Shown: positions 34,480-46,575 of the stretch, one piece after another
Layout: every line of letters starts with the position of its first letter
Numbering within the stretch: the stretch's first letter is position 1
DNA from: Liolophura sinensis
Taxonomy: Eukaryota > Mollusca > Polyplacophora > Chitonida > Chitonidae
Reading direction: 5' to 3'
Length of the DNA stretch: 64,000 nucleotides
Assembly: GCF_032854445.1 (NCBI RefSeq)
Contig: NC_088298.1
Location: 9,165,504-9,229,503 of the forward strand
Position numbers and translations under genes: made by a program
The notes under the pieces: model-generated
Told to the model about the DNA's origin: nothing
Databases searched by the model: none
Seen by the model: the letters and a program-made list of their open reading frames with translations, nothing else

Positions 34480-35632
34480 TTTTACTGTTCATGAAGTCAT
34501 GAACAGTTAGATATCATATGTTTCATTCATCAAGTCCATGCTTCTTGGGTATCAAGTCAAGAACATGAACAGTAAGATATTGGCTGTTTCGTTCAACAAG
34601 CCACGAATACTTAGGTATTAAGCGTTTCTTTCATGAAGCCATGAACACTTAAGAATTATGTTTTTAGTTCATCAAACCATAAAAACTTATACATGAAATC
34701 TTTCTTTCATCAAGCCATAAACAAGCACTTACATTTTATGTTTTTCGATGATGATGTAATGGACACTTAGGTATAATGGGGTTTTTTTCATCAAGCCATG
34801 AACATGCACCTAAGTTCCATGTTTATCGATCATGATGCACTTAGGTATTATGAGTCTCGTTCATCAAACTAGTATCACTTTGGTATTATGAGTTTCGTTC
34901 ATCAAACCAGTAACACTTTGGTATTATGTGTTTCATTCATCAAACCAGTAACACTTTGATATTATGAGTTTCGTTCATCAAACCAGTAACACTTAGGTAT
35001 TATGAGTTTCGTTCATCAAACCAGTAGCACTTTGGTATTATGAGTTTTGTTCATCAATCCAGTAACACTTTAGTATTATGAGTTTCGTTCATCAAACCAG
35101 TAACACTTTGGTATTATGAGTTTCGTTCATCAAACCAGTAACACTTTGGTATTATGAGTTTCGTTCATCAAAACAGTAACACTTTGGTATTATGAATGAG
35201 TTTCGTTTATAAAACCAGAAACACTTTGGTATTTATGAGTTTCGTTCATCAAACCAGTAACACTTTGGTATTATGAGTTTCGTTCATCAAACCAGTAACA
35301 CTTTGGTATTATGAGTTTCGTTCATCAAACCAGTAACACTTTGGTATTATGAGTTTCGTTCATCAAACCAGTAACACTTTCGTATTATGAGTTTCGTTCA
35401 TCAATCCAGTAAAACTGATATTATGAATGAGTTTCGTTTATCAAACCAGTAACACTTTGATATTATGAGTTTCGTTCATCAAACCAGTAACACTTTGGTA
35501 TTATGAGTTTCGTTTATCAAACCAGTAACACTTTGGTATTATGAGTTTCGTTCATCAATCCAGTAACGCTTTGGTATTATGAGTTTCATTCATCAAACCA
35601 GTAACACTTTGATATTATGAGTTTCGTTCATC
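34480..35632. repeat. 38-bp minisatellite
   Basis: Regular from about 34835: TATGAGTTTCGTTCATCAAA-CCAGTAACACTTTGGTAT. To the left the units are longer and diverged (CATCAAGCCATGAACAC forms), so the array looks older on that side. The unit has no similarity to the 18.6-kb satellite despite the same period. Confidence 0.93.
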
Positions 35633-37974
35633 ATGCTCCTCGGCTTCATAAAGCACAATGATATGAACCACGTTGTTTTACTGACGCGAGTTACCAGGAC
35701 ATCTGCAATAGCACCATGTAGTCCCGAGTATGTTAAGTGTCCGAACACTCAATACTCTAGTACTTACACGCTGATACCTGCAAACATGCGGTCGTACCAG
35801 AGTAAAACCGATCTAACATCTGGATTTGATATGGCCAGGAAAATACGAGAATCTCGAATAAACAGGTAGCTCCCCCACAAACGCACTGCACTCAGAAAAG
35901 GTCACGGTGTAAACAGAACAAACCTTGTGATTGTGGATCAGTTATAAAAATACATCGTCATGACGCCATTCTAGCTTGGTTTAGAGATATGGAATTTGTA
36001 CATGCCAAATGGTACAGGGTCTGGGATAAAGTATAGTAATAAAGTAGTAATATAACAGAATGTTGAGAAGGCGTTTTATTATTTTTTTCCTATGTAAGTT
36101 CTCCTCCCCAGGGGATCTTTCTCTATTTCTTAGACATACAGAGCACATCCAGCTCTGAGGGTGTATGGCTAGGTCTGTATCAAACATATATGTACATTAT
36201 GTACGTATACCCTCATCTACACACTACAAAAATATGCGGTGATGAACAGACAGTGCGTGGCTCATTTGTTTTGGCTCGTCAAATATCTCTGCTACTCGAG
36301 CAGAGATGATATTACAAGCGCCGGCCCTGTTGAGATTGGCCGGTTCCTCTTGACACCGGTCCTCGTATATCGCTGATCGGCGTGTCGAGTTCCGGTATAG
36401 CTCGCGAGGGGATAAACAGAGGCGAAAACTCGTCAGTCAGATAAGAGGTGCGCTGCTTACAGATAATGGAAAATAAAGCTAGACAAACGATAGAGAGTCT
36501 ATAACTGTTTCGGAAAATATACAACCTCCTAATTTCGTTCGTAGGACAACAAAATACCAGTTCGTCACGCTTTGAGCAATATTCAAGTGTGTAAGACAGA
36601 AGTGGAAACACTAAGTCAAAACTCCTTAAAAAAAGGTGTGATTTATTTTCCCTGTGTATGACTTATTTGATGCCTATTGTTGTGATCCAATTGTCTGATT
36701 CTAGAATTTGCAGAAAAGACAAATGTGAAACAACATAAGACTTAAGTTGATCTTAAACGGGATTTGTATATCACGACCCTAGCGTCGAAACACACATTCG
36801 TATGGCAAAGGTCAACCAAAGTGGACGTTCCAGGGCAAAGGTCACAAGGTCAATTTCCAAAGCGACATTAAACAGAAACTACCAAAGTACTAAAAAAGCA
36901 TTTATGTACAAAAGTAGGACGAAATGGCGCAAAGAGAAGCCGTCAGCAGTTTTTATTCATTTTGGAAAATTACAATGAGTATTTTAGGTGAATGAGTGAA
37001 ATCAATATTCACATCGTGTACCATGCTAGTAAATGTATATAAGTTGTCGATAATCAAAATATTTGTCTCATTTGCCATGACAAGCTAAACAAAGTGTACC
37101 AGAGCGTAGTTTTTACCAGGGGACTATCCCTTCCTCTAGAAGCCGTACTGGTTAACAATGAGTCTTCAATTACTGGCCCTCCACTTCCCTAGTTACAACT
37201 CTTTATGTATGACTACATGGGTTTTTTTTCAGAGCGACAAGTGTAGTGCACGAGCCTTATACGTCATATAAGACTGGGTGGATGACGTCATGTCGTGTAT
37301 TTGTATTCAATGGGGAATCCATAACTCCTTCCAGCCTTTAACAAAGCGTTCCGCGATATGGGCCCTTTTGTGTAGCTCGTCTGCCAGTCTCGGACGGTAG
37401 TACAACTTTGTCTTGTACAACGCAACACAATATATGGTAAGGTAATTCGCTTCCTACAAATGAGCAGCAACTTTAATATCTTATACAACATGATACATGG
37501 TATCTCATGACATACAACTGGGTGGAAGATACAACTCTGTATCGGTTGCACAACAGAACATGTTACAGAACACAACATGACAAATGGCATCGCGTCACAT
37601 GTCACCAGAGGAGCACAATCGCGCTCATGCATTCTTATTTAGATATTCAGGGAACGGTTTGTATTGTAACATTCAGAAAGTTCCTTAGCAACACGCCGTG
37701 AAACAAATCAGTTCTGCTCCACGTGAAACTCTGGATACCACAACATTCCCTCCCCCCCATCAAATCTTCTCGGAAGTAGCTTTCACGACTAGCATGCTAA
37801 CAGAAGGTTTCCAAATTATACGCGTCGGCAAAATGGATCCAGTCGCCAAGAAAAACTAGTGCCTGGGGAGTCGGTAGCTAGAAGGAAACTGTACTTAGCA
37901 AAGGCCATCAAACTGAGAAATTACCGTCAATCGTACTCAGCCCATATTAACTTGTTATCCAACGCTTCGTGACC

Positions 37975-38600
37975 AATGTTGTCATTGCTACTATTTAGAG
38001 CCCCTTGGTCTAAAGAGACTAAAATGTTACCTTTGAGAACAACTGGTCACCGTATCTTGGTCTAAAGCAACCAAAATGTTACCTTTGAGACCAACTGTTT
38101 ACAGTATCTTGGTCTAAAGCGACCAAAATGTTTCCTTTGAAGCCTATGCTTGCCAGTGTTACTGTTTACAGTAACTTGGTCTAAAGAGACCAAAATGGTA
38201 TCTTTCAGGCCAATGTTTTCAACAGTATCTTGCTGTAACATTACCAAAAGGTTATCTTAATACTGCCCTCTATAGTTTCCAAAAGGTTACCTTCATAGCT
38301 ATTGTAGATGTGTCTCACTTTGAGGCGTATGTTGTCATTGCTGCTGTTTACAACATCTTGCTATAACACTATTAAAAGGTTACCATCGTGATTAGTGTTG
38401 CTATTGCCACTGTTTATAGTGATGAGCTATAAAGCTACCACAAAACTAACCTGAAGGCCCGTTATACCATTCTTACTGTTTATAATATTGTCCTATATGG
38501 TTTCCAAAAGGTTACCTTCATAGTTATTGTAGTTTTAGCCTTGAGGTCAATGTTGTCATTGCTGTGGTTCATGGTGGCATGCCCCAAACGTACCAATGAC
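37975..38600. repeat. Degenerate repeat of about 52 bp
   Basis: Copies of ATCTTGGTCTAAAGCGACCA-AAATGTTACCTTTGAGACCA with interspersed ACTGTTTACAGT. The first four are clear, later ones diverge. It includes a 61-codon chance frame on the minus strand. Confidence 0.8.
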
Positions 38601-38939
38601 CAGTGTTGTCATTTCCAGCGTGCAATCTAGTGTTACAAACAGACTAGTGCTAGAGGTGTACACATGATGCCAATTGTAGAAACACACGTTAGTTTGTCAT
38701 GCGAGCTGACAGCATCGTTGATTTCTCTTTTTAGATCAACTATGTATATATTTTTAGCACTGCAGTAAAATATTATTAGAATTTTAGAACACCTATTTAA
38801 CACTGTAATTTTATTTCGCCAATTTCAATCTTGAATTGTGGACGGCAACAATGCGGTGACCAAATACTAATCATGCACGTGCAGACCATTTTCAAAACAT
38901 ATAAATTTGGCATGAACAAAACAAGCAAGCGAATGACTC

Positions 38940-39100
38940 GATGTCCATGATTGTCTATTACTTGTCCATGACTGCACATGATTGTCCGCTATTGTCTATG
39001 ATTTATTCATGATTGTCTATGATTGTCTGTGATTGTCTATGATTGTTCATGATTGTCAATAAATTCTCCATGATTTCCCATGATTATCCATGATTTTCCC
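38940..39100. repeat. 11-12-bp tandem repeat
   Basis: CATGATTGTCTATGATTGTC-type units, decaying to CATGATTTTCC at the right. Confidence 0.85.
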
Positions 39101-39890
39101 CATTATTGCTCATGGCAATACTATGATTATATGGATGACTTGTTATTCTGAGCAGATAAACGTTAATTGTACCTGGATCAAGGTATAGATAATGTTCAAG
39201 TGGCATTCGAATCGATGACCCAAACATTCAACACATTATGGCTGGCCTGTAAATGCTACATTGGGGCGACATGTTAATGTTATAATTTCTACATAACGAC
39301 AGTACATATCAGAAAATTAATAGAACTCGATTATTATATTTTGAAACAAAAAAGTTTTACCTTCTGTTTAATTTTCGATACTGGCTTTTTTAAGGCTAAA
39401 AATTCCCATGATCCTCTCTGTGAATTAAGAAAATGGCGAAATACTTTTAAAAAAGAGTTATTACTAGCAAGATCACTTGCTCAATGCACAGCCAAATAAT
39501 GATAATAACTAAAAATTTCGGGGACTTCCTGTGAAGTTGGCTAGTCATTATTCTGATTTAAAACAACAGAGTCTCTTCTTTACTCAGCACTTTCGGTTAT
39601 ATCTTAAACTGAGATAAATAATTCCGTGACAAGCAGGAAACTTTCGCAACAGTTCGGATGTTTTCGTGAAAATCCGTCAGTCATCGTAAGCCAGCGCGAG
39701 CCAAAGTATAGATCTTCGTACAAACAACCGATTATTAAGCAATTGTCGGGTCTTGGTTTTATTACTAAACTTTTGTTTGTTACCCATCTATAGAAAGGAT
39801 CTCATCATACATGGAAAAAATACATAGAATTGTGTAACATTACGTGAACTAGACTTCTGTTGTTATTGGTGATGTTTCGAGTTGACTTAC

Positions 39891-39971
39891 CACCGGTTGA
39901 TCCGAGTCATGTGATACGTCACCGGGGTCGTAGGTCATCGGAAGAAATACATTGTTGCCTAGTCCCATCAT
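39891..39971 (-). CDS. Channel gene, first coding exon (N-terminus)
   Basis: Encodes 27 residues beginning MMGLGNNVFLPMTYDPGDVS and ending DQPV, then a strong GTAAGT donor (complement of 39885-39890). An in-frame TAG lies four codons upstream (39981-39983), so the first of the two tandem ATGs (39969-39971) is the natural start. The exon ends in phase 0 and joins directly to IRVEICVQF in the next exon, which begins the first beta strand of the binding domain. The segment is acidic and polar with no hydrophobic core, so it is not a signal peptide. It lies about 16 kb upstream of the next exon. No TATA box or promoter could be recognised upstream. A competing first exon lies at 27880-27987. Confidence 0.68.
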
Positions 39972-39983
39972 GGTACCGGTCTA

Positions 39984-41775
39984 CCCAAGGAAGTGGACTG
40001 TTAGTCATCGGCAAGTAAACAGACAACCTTTGACACAAGCCGTAGGCCTTGCGGATTCCTTTTGTCTCTCTCAACAGGGATTTTAGTGCCTTTTGTGAAG
40101 AATGGCTACTTTAGCTTTAGTATCTACAGAAATACAAAACTTTGTGTTCTAAAAATAAGCATGAAACACCTTCTGTGTGTAATAATGTATAATGTCTGAT
40201 AATTAAAGCTCTTGAATTAACCCTTATCTTTGGCAAATAGGGGAAAAAAAAAGAAAAATGCTGAAATATTTATCACTATCTTCGTAGCTTCTAATCTGAA
40301 AATTTTACGAAAGCAAACCAACTGATTGTGTCCAAATATGTCGCCCTTGGATAATCAGTATATTAAACCTTATTGTGTTTGCATTCAACTGACCCTTTTG
40401 TTGAGAGGCTATTTTCTAAGCAAGGGGTGTGACTTACAACTGTTTTACACATGGTACATTACGCCTGTGTGAAAATGAAAAATTATTCTCGCAGATTCAG
40501 AGTTAAGATTAAACAAAAAGCAAAAACCTAACATATATCAAAAACCAAAGTTTTGTCAACAAGACTAGAACCTGTTGTTTTTTTTTAAATCGAAGAACAA
40601 GGCGTAAAACATTTCAGTGGTTTGAGTGGCTTTAAGAAGTCTATTTCGGCGTCAGGCAGATACTGCATGTATTTGCTAATATAACTCACAAGGATCAGGG
40701 CAAGCTACTTTAGTTTCAAAATATCAAATATTTAAGACAGGATATATACAAGGCAACCCACCAGAACCGCCACTCAACAATGTACAGGACCAGAAAATCG
40801 AAAAATCTGCTCAGAAACCTTCGTAAATCCTTTGACACGACGAAGCAGATCACTCAATCCCAGTTTGAAGTTTGCATTCCACTAAAAATAGCGAATTGCC
40901 GATTGTTTCACACAGACTTATCACACAGAAGACCCACGCTCTTCCGTAGCTTGCAAACAGTAGGTCGAACTCCCGCGCCTTTGCTCCCAGTCATAGCTTA
41001 CGTCAGGCAAAGAAACGAGATAAAATCACTGTGATAGTCAGAGGTGAACAAGAGGGTAGCCTGGTTAGGGATTCGATGATAGATATGTGGCGTAACTTCG
41101 CACAGCTTAGCTCCTTGCTTTGCGGTACGGTAATGACTGCTGATGAAGAGAGCTCTACCTTACAGAGGCGCTAAACGACGTCGTATTTCAGTTCCGCACA
41201 GAGAAACCTTTTCACTCAGACCTGGCTAACTAGTGTGTCGTATCATTTCACCCCGCGTTCAATATGGGAGCGCTAGGGTAGGGGGTGCAGCCAGCAGAAC
41301 GTATGGGAAATATAATAGGGCAAGGTGGTCTAAATTTGTCCCACTAGACTCGAAAAGTCGAATACCCATCAGGCAGTCACTCAGCCTGAAGGCGTTTTTT
41401 TCTGGCGATCCAACGTACCTCTTTACCGCAACACACTTAGCTCTCACGAGTAAGTTAAGGTGTTACTGGGTAAAGACGGGAGACTGGGGCGGGGGGTAGA
41501 GACATTAGGAAAATTTTTCTGGAGGGTTGGGGGGTTGGAGAGGGGAGGGGGGGGGCTTTGAGTGGCAAACATTCGCATCAGGTCGACAGAAAGACTTCGG
41601 CACAATAACCTTTGAGAATACTGCGAATAAACAGTGAGTAAATCGTTCAGGAGTTTACACCGAAGAACAAAAATAAAACAGCACACAGAAGACCAGGGGA
41701 AAACGTCATGCAGTTGGTACAAGAAGAGAGAATAGAGTGTTTCCCGAGTTATGAGTTCGATCCTTTAATTACATT
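39984..41775. other. Upstream of the first exon; nothing assignable
   Basis: This is the presumed promoter side of the channel gene. I see no TATA box, CpG-rich block or coding exon that I can support. Open frames at 40780-41034 (plus), 41233-41499 (plus) and 41259-41447 (minus) lack splice or domain support. Confidence 0.5.
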
Positions 41776-41927
41776 AGGCAGGAATCTGCGGATGGTCGTA
41801 GGTTCTCCCTGGGCTCTGCCCAGTTTCTGCCCACCATAATGTTGCTCAGGGTCGTCGTACATAAAGTGAAATATTCTTGCGTACGGCGTAAAACTCCCAA
41901 TCAAATAAAGAAATAAACTTAATTACA
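41776..41927 (+). mobile_element. SINE-A 3-prime half
   Basis: ATCTGCGGATGGTCGTAGGT, GGGCTCTGCCCAGTTTCTGC and a TCAAATAAAGAAATAAA tail. Confidence 0.87.
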
Positions 41928-41970
41928 TTATCACTTTTTCTTGCCGAGACATATTTGATTTTTTTAATTT

Positions 41971-42640
41971 CTACACTAGTAGTCTGAAGCCACACCACTA
42001 GCTAGTTACACTGGTAGTCTGAAGTCACATCACTAGCTAGTTACACTGGTAGTCTAAAGCCACACCACTAGCTAGTTACACTGGTAGTCTGAAGCAACAT
42101 CACTAGCTAGTTACACTGGTAGCCTGAAGTCACATCACTAGCTAGTTACACTGGTAGTCTGAAGCCACACCACTAGCTAGTTACACTGGTAGCCTGAAGT
42201 CACATCACTAGCTAGTTACACTGGTAGTCTAAAGCCACACCACGAGCTAGTTACACTGGTAGTCTGAAGCCACATCACTAGCTAGTTACACTGGTAGTCT
42301 GAAGTCACATCATTAGCTAGTTACACTGGTAGTCTGAAGCCACATCACTAGCTAGTTACACTGGTAGCCTGAAGCCACATCACTAGCTAGTTACACTGGT
42401 AGCCTGAAGCCACACCACGAGCTAGTTACACTGGTAGTCTAAAGCCACACCACTAGCTAGTTACACTGGTAGCCTGAAGCCACATCACTAGCTAGTTACA
42501 CTGGTAGCCTGAAGCCACACCACGAGCTAGTTACACTGGTAGTCTGAAGCCACATCACTAGCTAGTTACACTGGTAGTCTGAAGCCACACCACTGGCTAG
42601 TTACACTGATAGTCTGAAGCCACACCACTGGCTAGTTACA
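41971..42640. repeat. 35-bp satellite, 19 units
   Basis: Very regular unit GGTAGTCTGAAGCCACATCA-CTAGCTAGTTACACT with few alternating variants (CC/TC, ACC/ATC). Each unit carries the palindrome ACTAGCTAGT. Confidence 0.96.
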
Positions 42641-43671
42641 AAAAATTATGTTTATCGGCAACTGCGGTGTTCTTTATGGTTGGCTATAAATGATGGACTT
42701 TATCATAAATCACAATCAAACTTGAATCTGGGGACGCCAAACATCGTCAACCTTTCCCGATTGTGAAGTATCCACTAACTGAATACCTTACATTACCATG
42801 ATGTCTCGCATTTGTCTCTCTTTTTTTCTCATATCATTTTGTTCCCCACGTCTATTCAGACAAGCATATATATACATGTAACTAATAGTTAGGAATATTA
42901 GACTGATGTTTATGTACGATTAAAATAAAACTTCAAAGAGTGTGATAAATCCGATGAATGATGCAAAAAGAATTTTGATTTTTAGAGTTCTCATTTAGTT
43001 GGCAACATCCCATTTCTTAACATTCTATTGCCGCCCCCACCCACTAAATGTCCCCCCCCCCCTCCTCACCTGGGTAAACTTAGGTAACCACCGCGTAACA
43101 CACTTGGCGTATACCAGTATGATGTCAGGAGAAATCATCACAACCATTTACACTGGGATGAGATCATTCTGTCACCTAGTGATATTTCGGTGGATTGCTA
43201 GCCTGTTTTCTTACAAGTGATTGGCGTAGATAACGCCCTTCGCTCATTGCCCGGGGTCGTGGGTTCAAATCTTACTGTCGTCACTTTGTCTATTAATGGC
43301 TGTAGCAATGCACTTTTTCTTAATTTGTTTGTAGAGATTGTTTCCAAAAGAATTTACCACATTCCTTTTCATTCGAGAAATCCGAAAATATTTCCGTATA
43401 CGCCTAACACTGCTAATAAAACAAAAGATAGAAATTCGATGAAAATATGACCACAACTGACGAGCCAAATGAACGGAAAGAAAAAAATGCTCTTATCATG
43501 TATTCAATAGAATATTCAATGAATATTCAATGTTATTTATATATTGTTTTCTATTTTTTTTGTACATATTTCCATATTTTCGCAGTATAGTGGCACAGTA
43601 ATGCAAAGCCGTGAATACGTTTGTGCATGTGCAAATAGCTCCTTTTATTCATCCACTCATAATTAATGACA
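42641..43671. other. No gene seen
   Basis: AT-rich sequence with a short C-run (43052-43062). A B-box-like GTGGGTTCAAATCTT near 43259 suggests an old SINE head, but no body can be followed. Confidence 0.45.
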
Positions 43672-43935
43672 GGGGCCTCCGTGGCTCAGTCGGTTAGCGC
43701 GCTAGCGCAGCGTAATGACCCAGGAGTCTCTCACCAATGCGGTCGCTGTGAGTTCAAGTCCAGCTCATGCTGGCTTCCTCTCTGGCCGTAAGTGGGAAGG
43801 TTCTCCAGCAACCTGCGGATGGTCGTGGGTTTCCCCCGGGTTCTGCCCGGTTTCCACCCACCATAATGCTGGCCGCCGTCGTATAAGTGAAATATTCTTG
43901 AGTACGGCGTAAAACACCAATCCAAAAAAAAAAAA
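43672..43935 (+). mobile_element. SINE-A reference copy, full length, with target duplication
   Basis: The best complete copy. It has the tRNA-like head GGGGCCTCCGTGGCTCAGTC, an A box (TGGCTCAGTCGGTTAGCGC) and a B box (GAGTTCAAGTCC). The conserved core runs ACCTGCGGATGGTCGTGGGT to GCCGTCGTATAAGTGAAATA, followed by the CGGCGTAAAACACCAATC end and a poly(A) tail. It is flanked by AATTAATGACA (43661-43671) and AATTAATAACA (43936-43946). Transcription by RNA polymerase III from the internal boxes is expected. It is not a functional tRNA gene. Confidence 0.95.
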
Positions 43936-43946
43936 AATTAATAACA

Positions 43947-44880
43947 AACATAGAGAAAAAAAGTAAATAAAGAGCACACAATAAATGTTCATAAAGTTTC
44001 CAAAATCTTTCACGATTCTTGTTTGTGTCCATTTCTCCTGTCACCATGTATGTTTATATATGACACACTGTAATATTATTACCAATAATCCCTCTGTACT
44101 CTATCATATAACACTTTACTGTCCATGGGACTGAACAAGTTCTTCTGAGTTTTATTCCCCACTAAATGTAAATTCCACATGTATACATATGTATTTAATT
44201 TAAGGTTTTTGGCGAACAAAATAAGAAATTAAATGAAATGAAAAAATGTTTCAGTGTTTACTACAGTTTCCACCTATTTTCACATTTGTCACACCACAGT
44301 GGCGTACCAGTGCAGGACCAATCATACTTGTCTGAGGTGAGATGATACTGGACTTATTCAAGACGTATGAATACTGCATATACTTCTGACTGGCGAACAG
44401 AACTAGACAGTGTGCCGAGAATTGCGTTTACGAAGAAAAGGTTACTTCTCCAAAGTAAATTCCTACTACATATACTACGGTACTGCTAAACAACCACAAA
44501 TCAGTGCCAGCACACAGCGTCTCCATGGAATACCTCACCAGATATCATTAAGATCCGGTTTCGTTCACCTTTTGGATCCCAATTTTCAATACCACCGTTA
44601 TAAACACTTCGCAACAATAGAGAGCGGTAACAAAAAACAATTCCCTGTTCGGGAAGCAGCTAACCTGTGAGGTTAGTAGGAAACACTTATACCGCAAACC
44701 TAGACAAATACAGACCGGATACCGCCCATAGCTCACACAGACGTCAGGCGTGGCGGGAATACGTTGGCGAACTACAGGGTAAACAACAACAATACAATCC
44801 ATTGTTAAGTGTAGGTAGTTGGTCTGGACTCGGAATTATGAGATTTTGGTAAAGTTGGCCAACATGTTGGGAAGCACCAT
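43947..44880. other. No gene seen
   Basis: Only short chance frames (44410-44670 plus, 44548-44802 minus). No repeat family was recognised. Confidence 0.5.
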
Positions 44881-45310
44881 TAGTAGGCCAAATAGATGGA
44901 TATATGTATCGATAGATGAATTGACGGATAGATGTAAGAATTAAAGGATGGATTCACGGATGAATGAATCTGTGGATGGATTCACGGATGGATGAATTAA
45001 TGGATAGATGGTTTGACAGATCGATGGATAAATTTGTGGGTGGATTCAAGGGTGAATGGATTGGCGGATAGATGAGTAAACTTATGAGTGAAATGACGGA
45101 TGGATGAATTGATGAATGGATTGTTGGATGAGTGAATGAATTGATCGATGGATTTGCGAGTGGATCGTTTGTGAATGAATCTATGGATAGATAAATTGAT
45201 GGATGAATTGATCAATGGATTGGCGGATGGATGAATTGATGGATGGATTGGAGGATGGATTAATAGACGGATGGAATGATTGATAGAACCTGGACGAAGG
45301 AATTGAGATT
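44881..45310. repeat. GGAT/GAAT-rich minisatellite
   Basis: Irregular 4- and 8-12-bp motifs such as GATGGATGAATTGATGGATG. It reads as a Ser/Ile/His-rich chance frame on the minus strand. Confidence 0.9.
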
Positions 45311-45341
45311 GGAATGACAGGTGAACGGATAACTTGGCGGG

Positions 45342-45597
45342 TTTATGTATTTATTGGATTTGTATTTTACCCTGTAATCAGACATATTTCACTTATACAC
45401 TATCGTCGTCATATGACTGAAAAATTGTTGAGTACGACGTTAAACCCCAAGCACTCACTCACTCACTTATACACTACGACCACCAGCATTATAGTTGGAG
45501 GCAACCGGACAGAAACCAGAGAGGAAGCAAGCATGAGCTGTACTTTAACTGACAGCGACCTCATGGGTGAGAGACTCCTACCTCATTGTGCTGCAAC
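45342..45597 (-). mobile_element. SINE-A copy split by a nested insertion
   Basis: Tail and start of core at the left (TTTATTGGATTTGTATTTTA, CATATTTCACTTATACACTA), then core and head after the interruption at 45403-45466 (CACCAGCATTATAGTTGGAG, GAAGCAAGCATGAGCTGTAC). Confidence 0.85.
45403..45466 (+). mobile_element. Element B 3-prime end nested in SINE-A
   Basis: 64 bp from TCGTCGTCATATGACTGAAA to CAAGCACTCACTCACTCA, the B 3-prime end only. CACTTATACACTA precedes it and is repeated immediately after it (45467-45479): a 13-bp target duplication. This shows that the CTCA end is the 3-prime end and that insertion was by a 5-prime-truncating, retroposon-like route. Confidence 0.9.
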
Positions 45598-45610
45598 CCC
45601 GCTGGTTTAC

Positions 45611-46234
45611 TGACGGAAGGATAATTAGTATTATTGGATTAATGGATTAATGGACAAATAGATGAAGTGGTGGACTGATTACAAATAACCTTTTGCCAAT
45701 TAACATTTTAATTATGACGAATCTAGATAAATATATTTTAGGTAAAACAAACTTGTAACCCATGTAGTGAGTGATTTATGTCAAGGTCGCCTTGGCTTCG
45801 TCGAAAATTCTGTGAGACAGGGTGCTTTTCTTTATCTTCAGAGAGAAACATAAAAAGTTCAAACCAGTTCCCCGTGCCCACCTGTGTGGGTTAGAGTTTT
45901 ATTTATAGCATACATACGCCATACAGCTTCCTATAGCCTTACAGCACGTGTGGCAAATCGTTTGAAGCCCCGATAATCTCTCAGCTTTTCGCATGGCTCC
46001 ATCGGACAGCTGAACAAGCGCTCAGGCTCATTAGCATAAAAGGTTGCTGCAGAGTCACAGCTGACATGTGTTGTACGCACCATTTACATGTTTACCCGCA
46101 TTCCGGCGTCTATGTCTGCGATGTGTGAGTTGTATCTCTGCTTTATTTCACGGCCATGGCGCGTGCTGAGATATGTGTATGTGTCGACACATCGACGTTG
46201 GTAATGATTCAGACTTGGGCGGAGTTATACATCA
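45611..46234. other. No gene seen
   Basis: No open frame or repeat was recognised. Confidence 0.5.
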
Positions 46235-46247
46235 TATTCTTGTTGTG

Positions 46248-46410
46248 ATATTTATTTATTTACTTATTTGATTGGTGTTTTTACGCCGTACTCAAGAATA
46301 TTGCACTTATACGACGGCGGCCAGCATTATGGTGGGTGGAAACCGGGCACAGCCCGGGGGAAACCCACGACCATCCGCAGGTTGCTGGCAGACCTTCCCA
46401 CTTACGGCCG
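46248..46410 (-). mobile_element. SINE-A copy, 5-prime truncated, with target duplication
   Basis: Tail and full core, truncated at CTTACGGCCGGA before the head. Flanked by TCTTGTTGTGATA (about 46235-46247) and TCTTGTTGTAATA (46411-46423). Confidence 0.92.
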
Positions 46411-46575
46411 GATCTTGTTGTAATAAAAAATGTTGGCGGTGGGCATGCTTATAGTTATCGTATTTATTGTCGTGTTCATAATACATATTAAAGCAATATT
46501 ATGAAAAATCCTAATAAAACTACGACAGAGGAAACAACAAAAGTAATAATCTCACGTGGTTTAGACTGATTTTGT

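Larger units (their letters stand above)
23728..39890 (-). other. Channel gene intron 1 (16.2 kb), content
   Basis: The long first intron contains the alternative first exon at 27880-27987, an element B copy (24368-24842), seven SINE-A copies or fragments between 24.0 and 27.2 kb, foldback elements at 29.2, 30.4, 32.3 and 33.2 kb, and minisatellites at 27.3, 28.7, 34.5, 38.0 and 38.9 kb. In 28143-28730, 31200-32315, 33450-34480, 35633-37974 and 38610-38930 I see no gene or clear repeat, only short chance open frames. Confidence 0.7.
13076..39971 (-). other. Gene span: Cys-less pentameric ligand-gated ion channel
   Basis: Seven minus-strand exons, each bounded by AG and GT and all joining in phase 0, give a continuous protein of about 350 residues from the 39.9-kb first exon to the 13.1-kb tail exon. 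Order: short N-terminus, beta-sandwich ligand-binding domain, M1, M2, M3, a linker of about a dozen residues, M4, basic tail. The family forms five-subunit channels in the plasma membrane. The length and short M3-M4 linker match bacterial GLIC/ELIC and the Alvinella Alpo receptors better than classical nicotinic or GABA receptors. Both cysteines of the Cys-loop are absent. Ligand and ion selectivity cannot be read with confidence. Introns range from about 0.54 kb to 16 kb and carry most of the repeats in the window. The last exon is uncertain: either the tail exon reads on to a stop at 13076-13078, or it splices to 4730-4906. Confidence 0.92.

Noticed and set aside
43672-43765. Possible functional tRNA gene
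   Set aside because: A and B boxes are present, but the head continues into a conserved SINE body with tail and target duplications, and the same head recurs many times.
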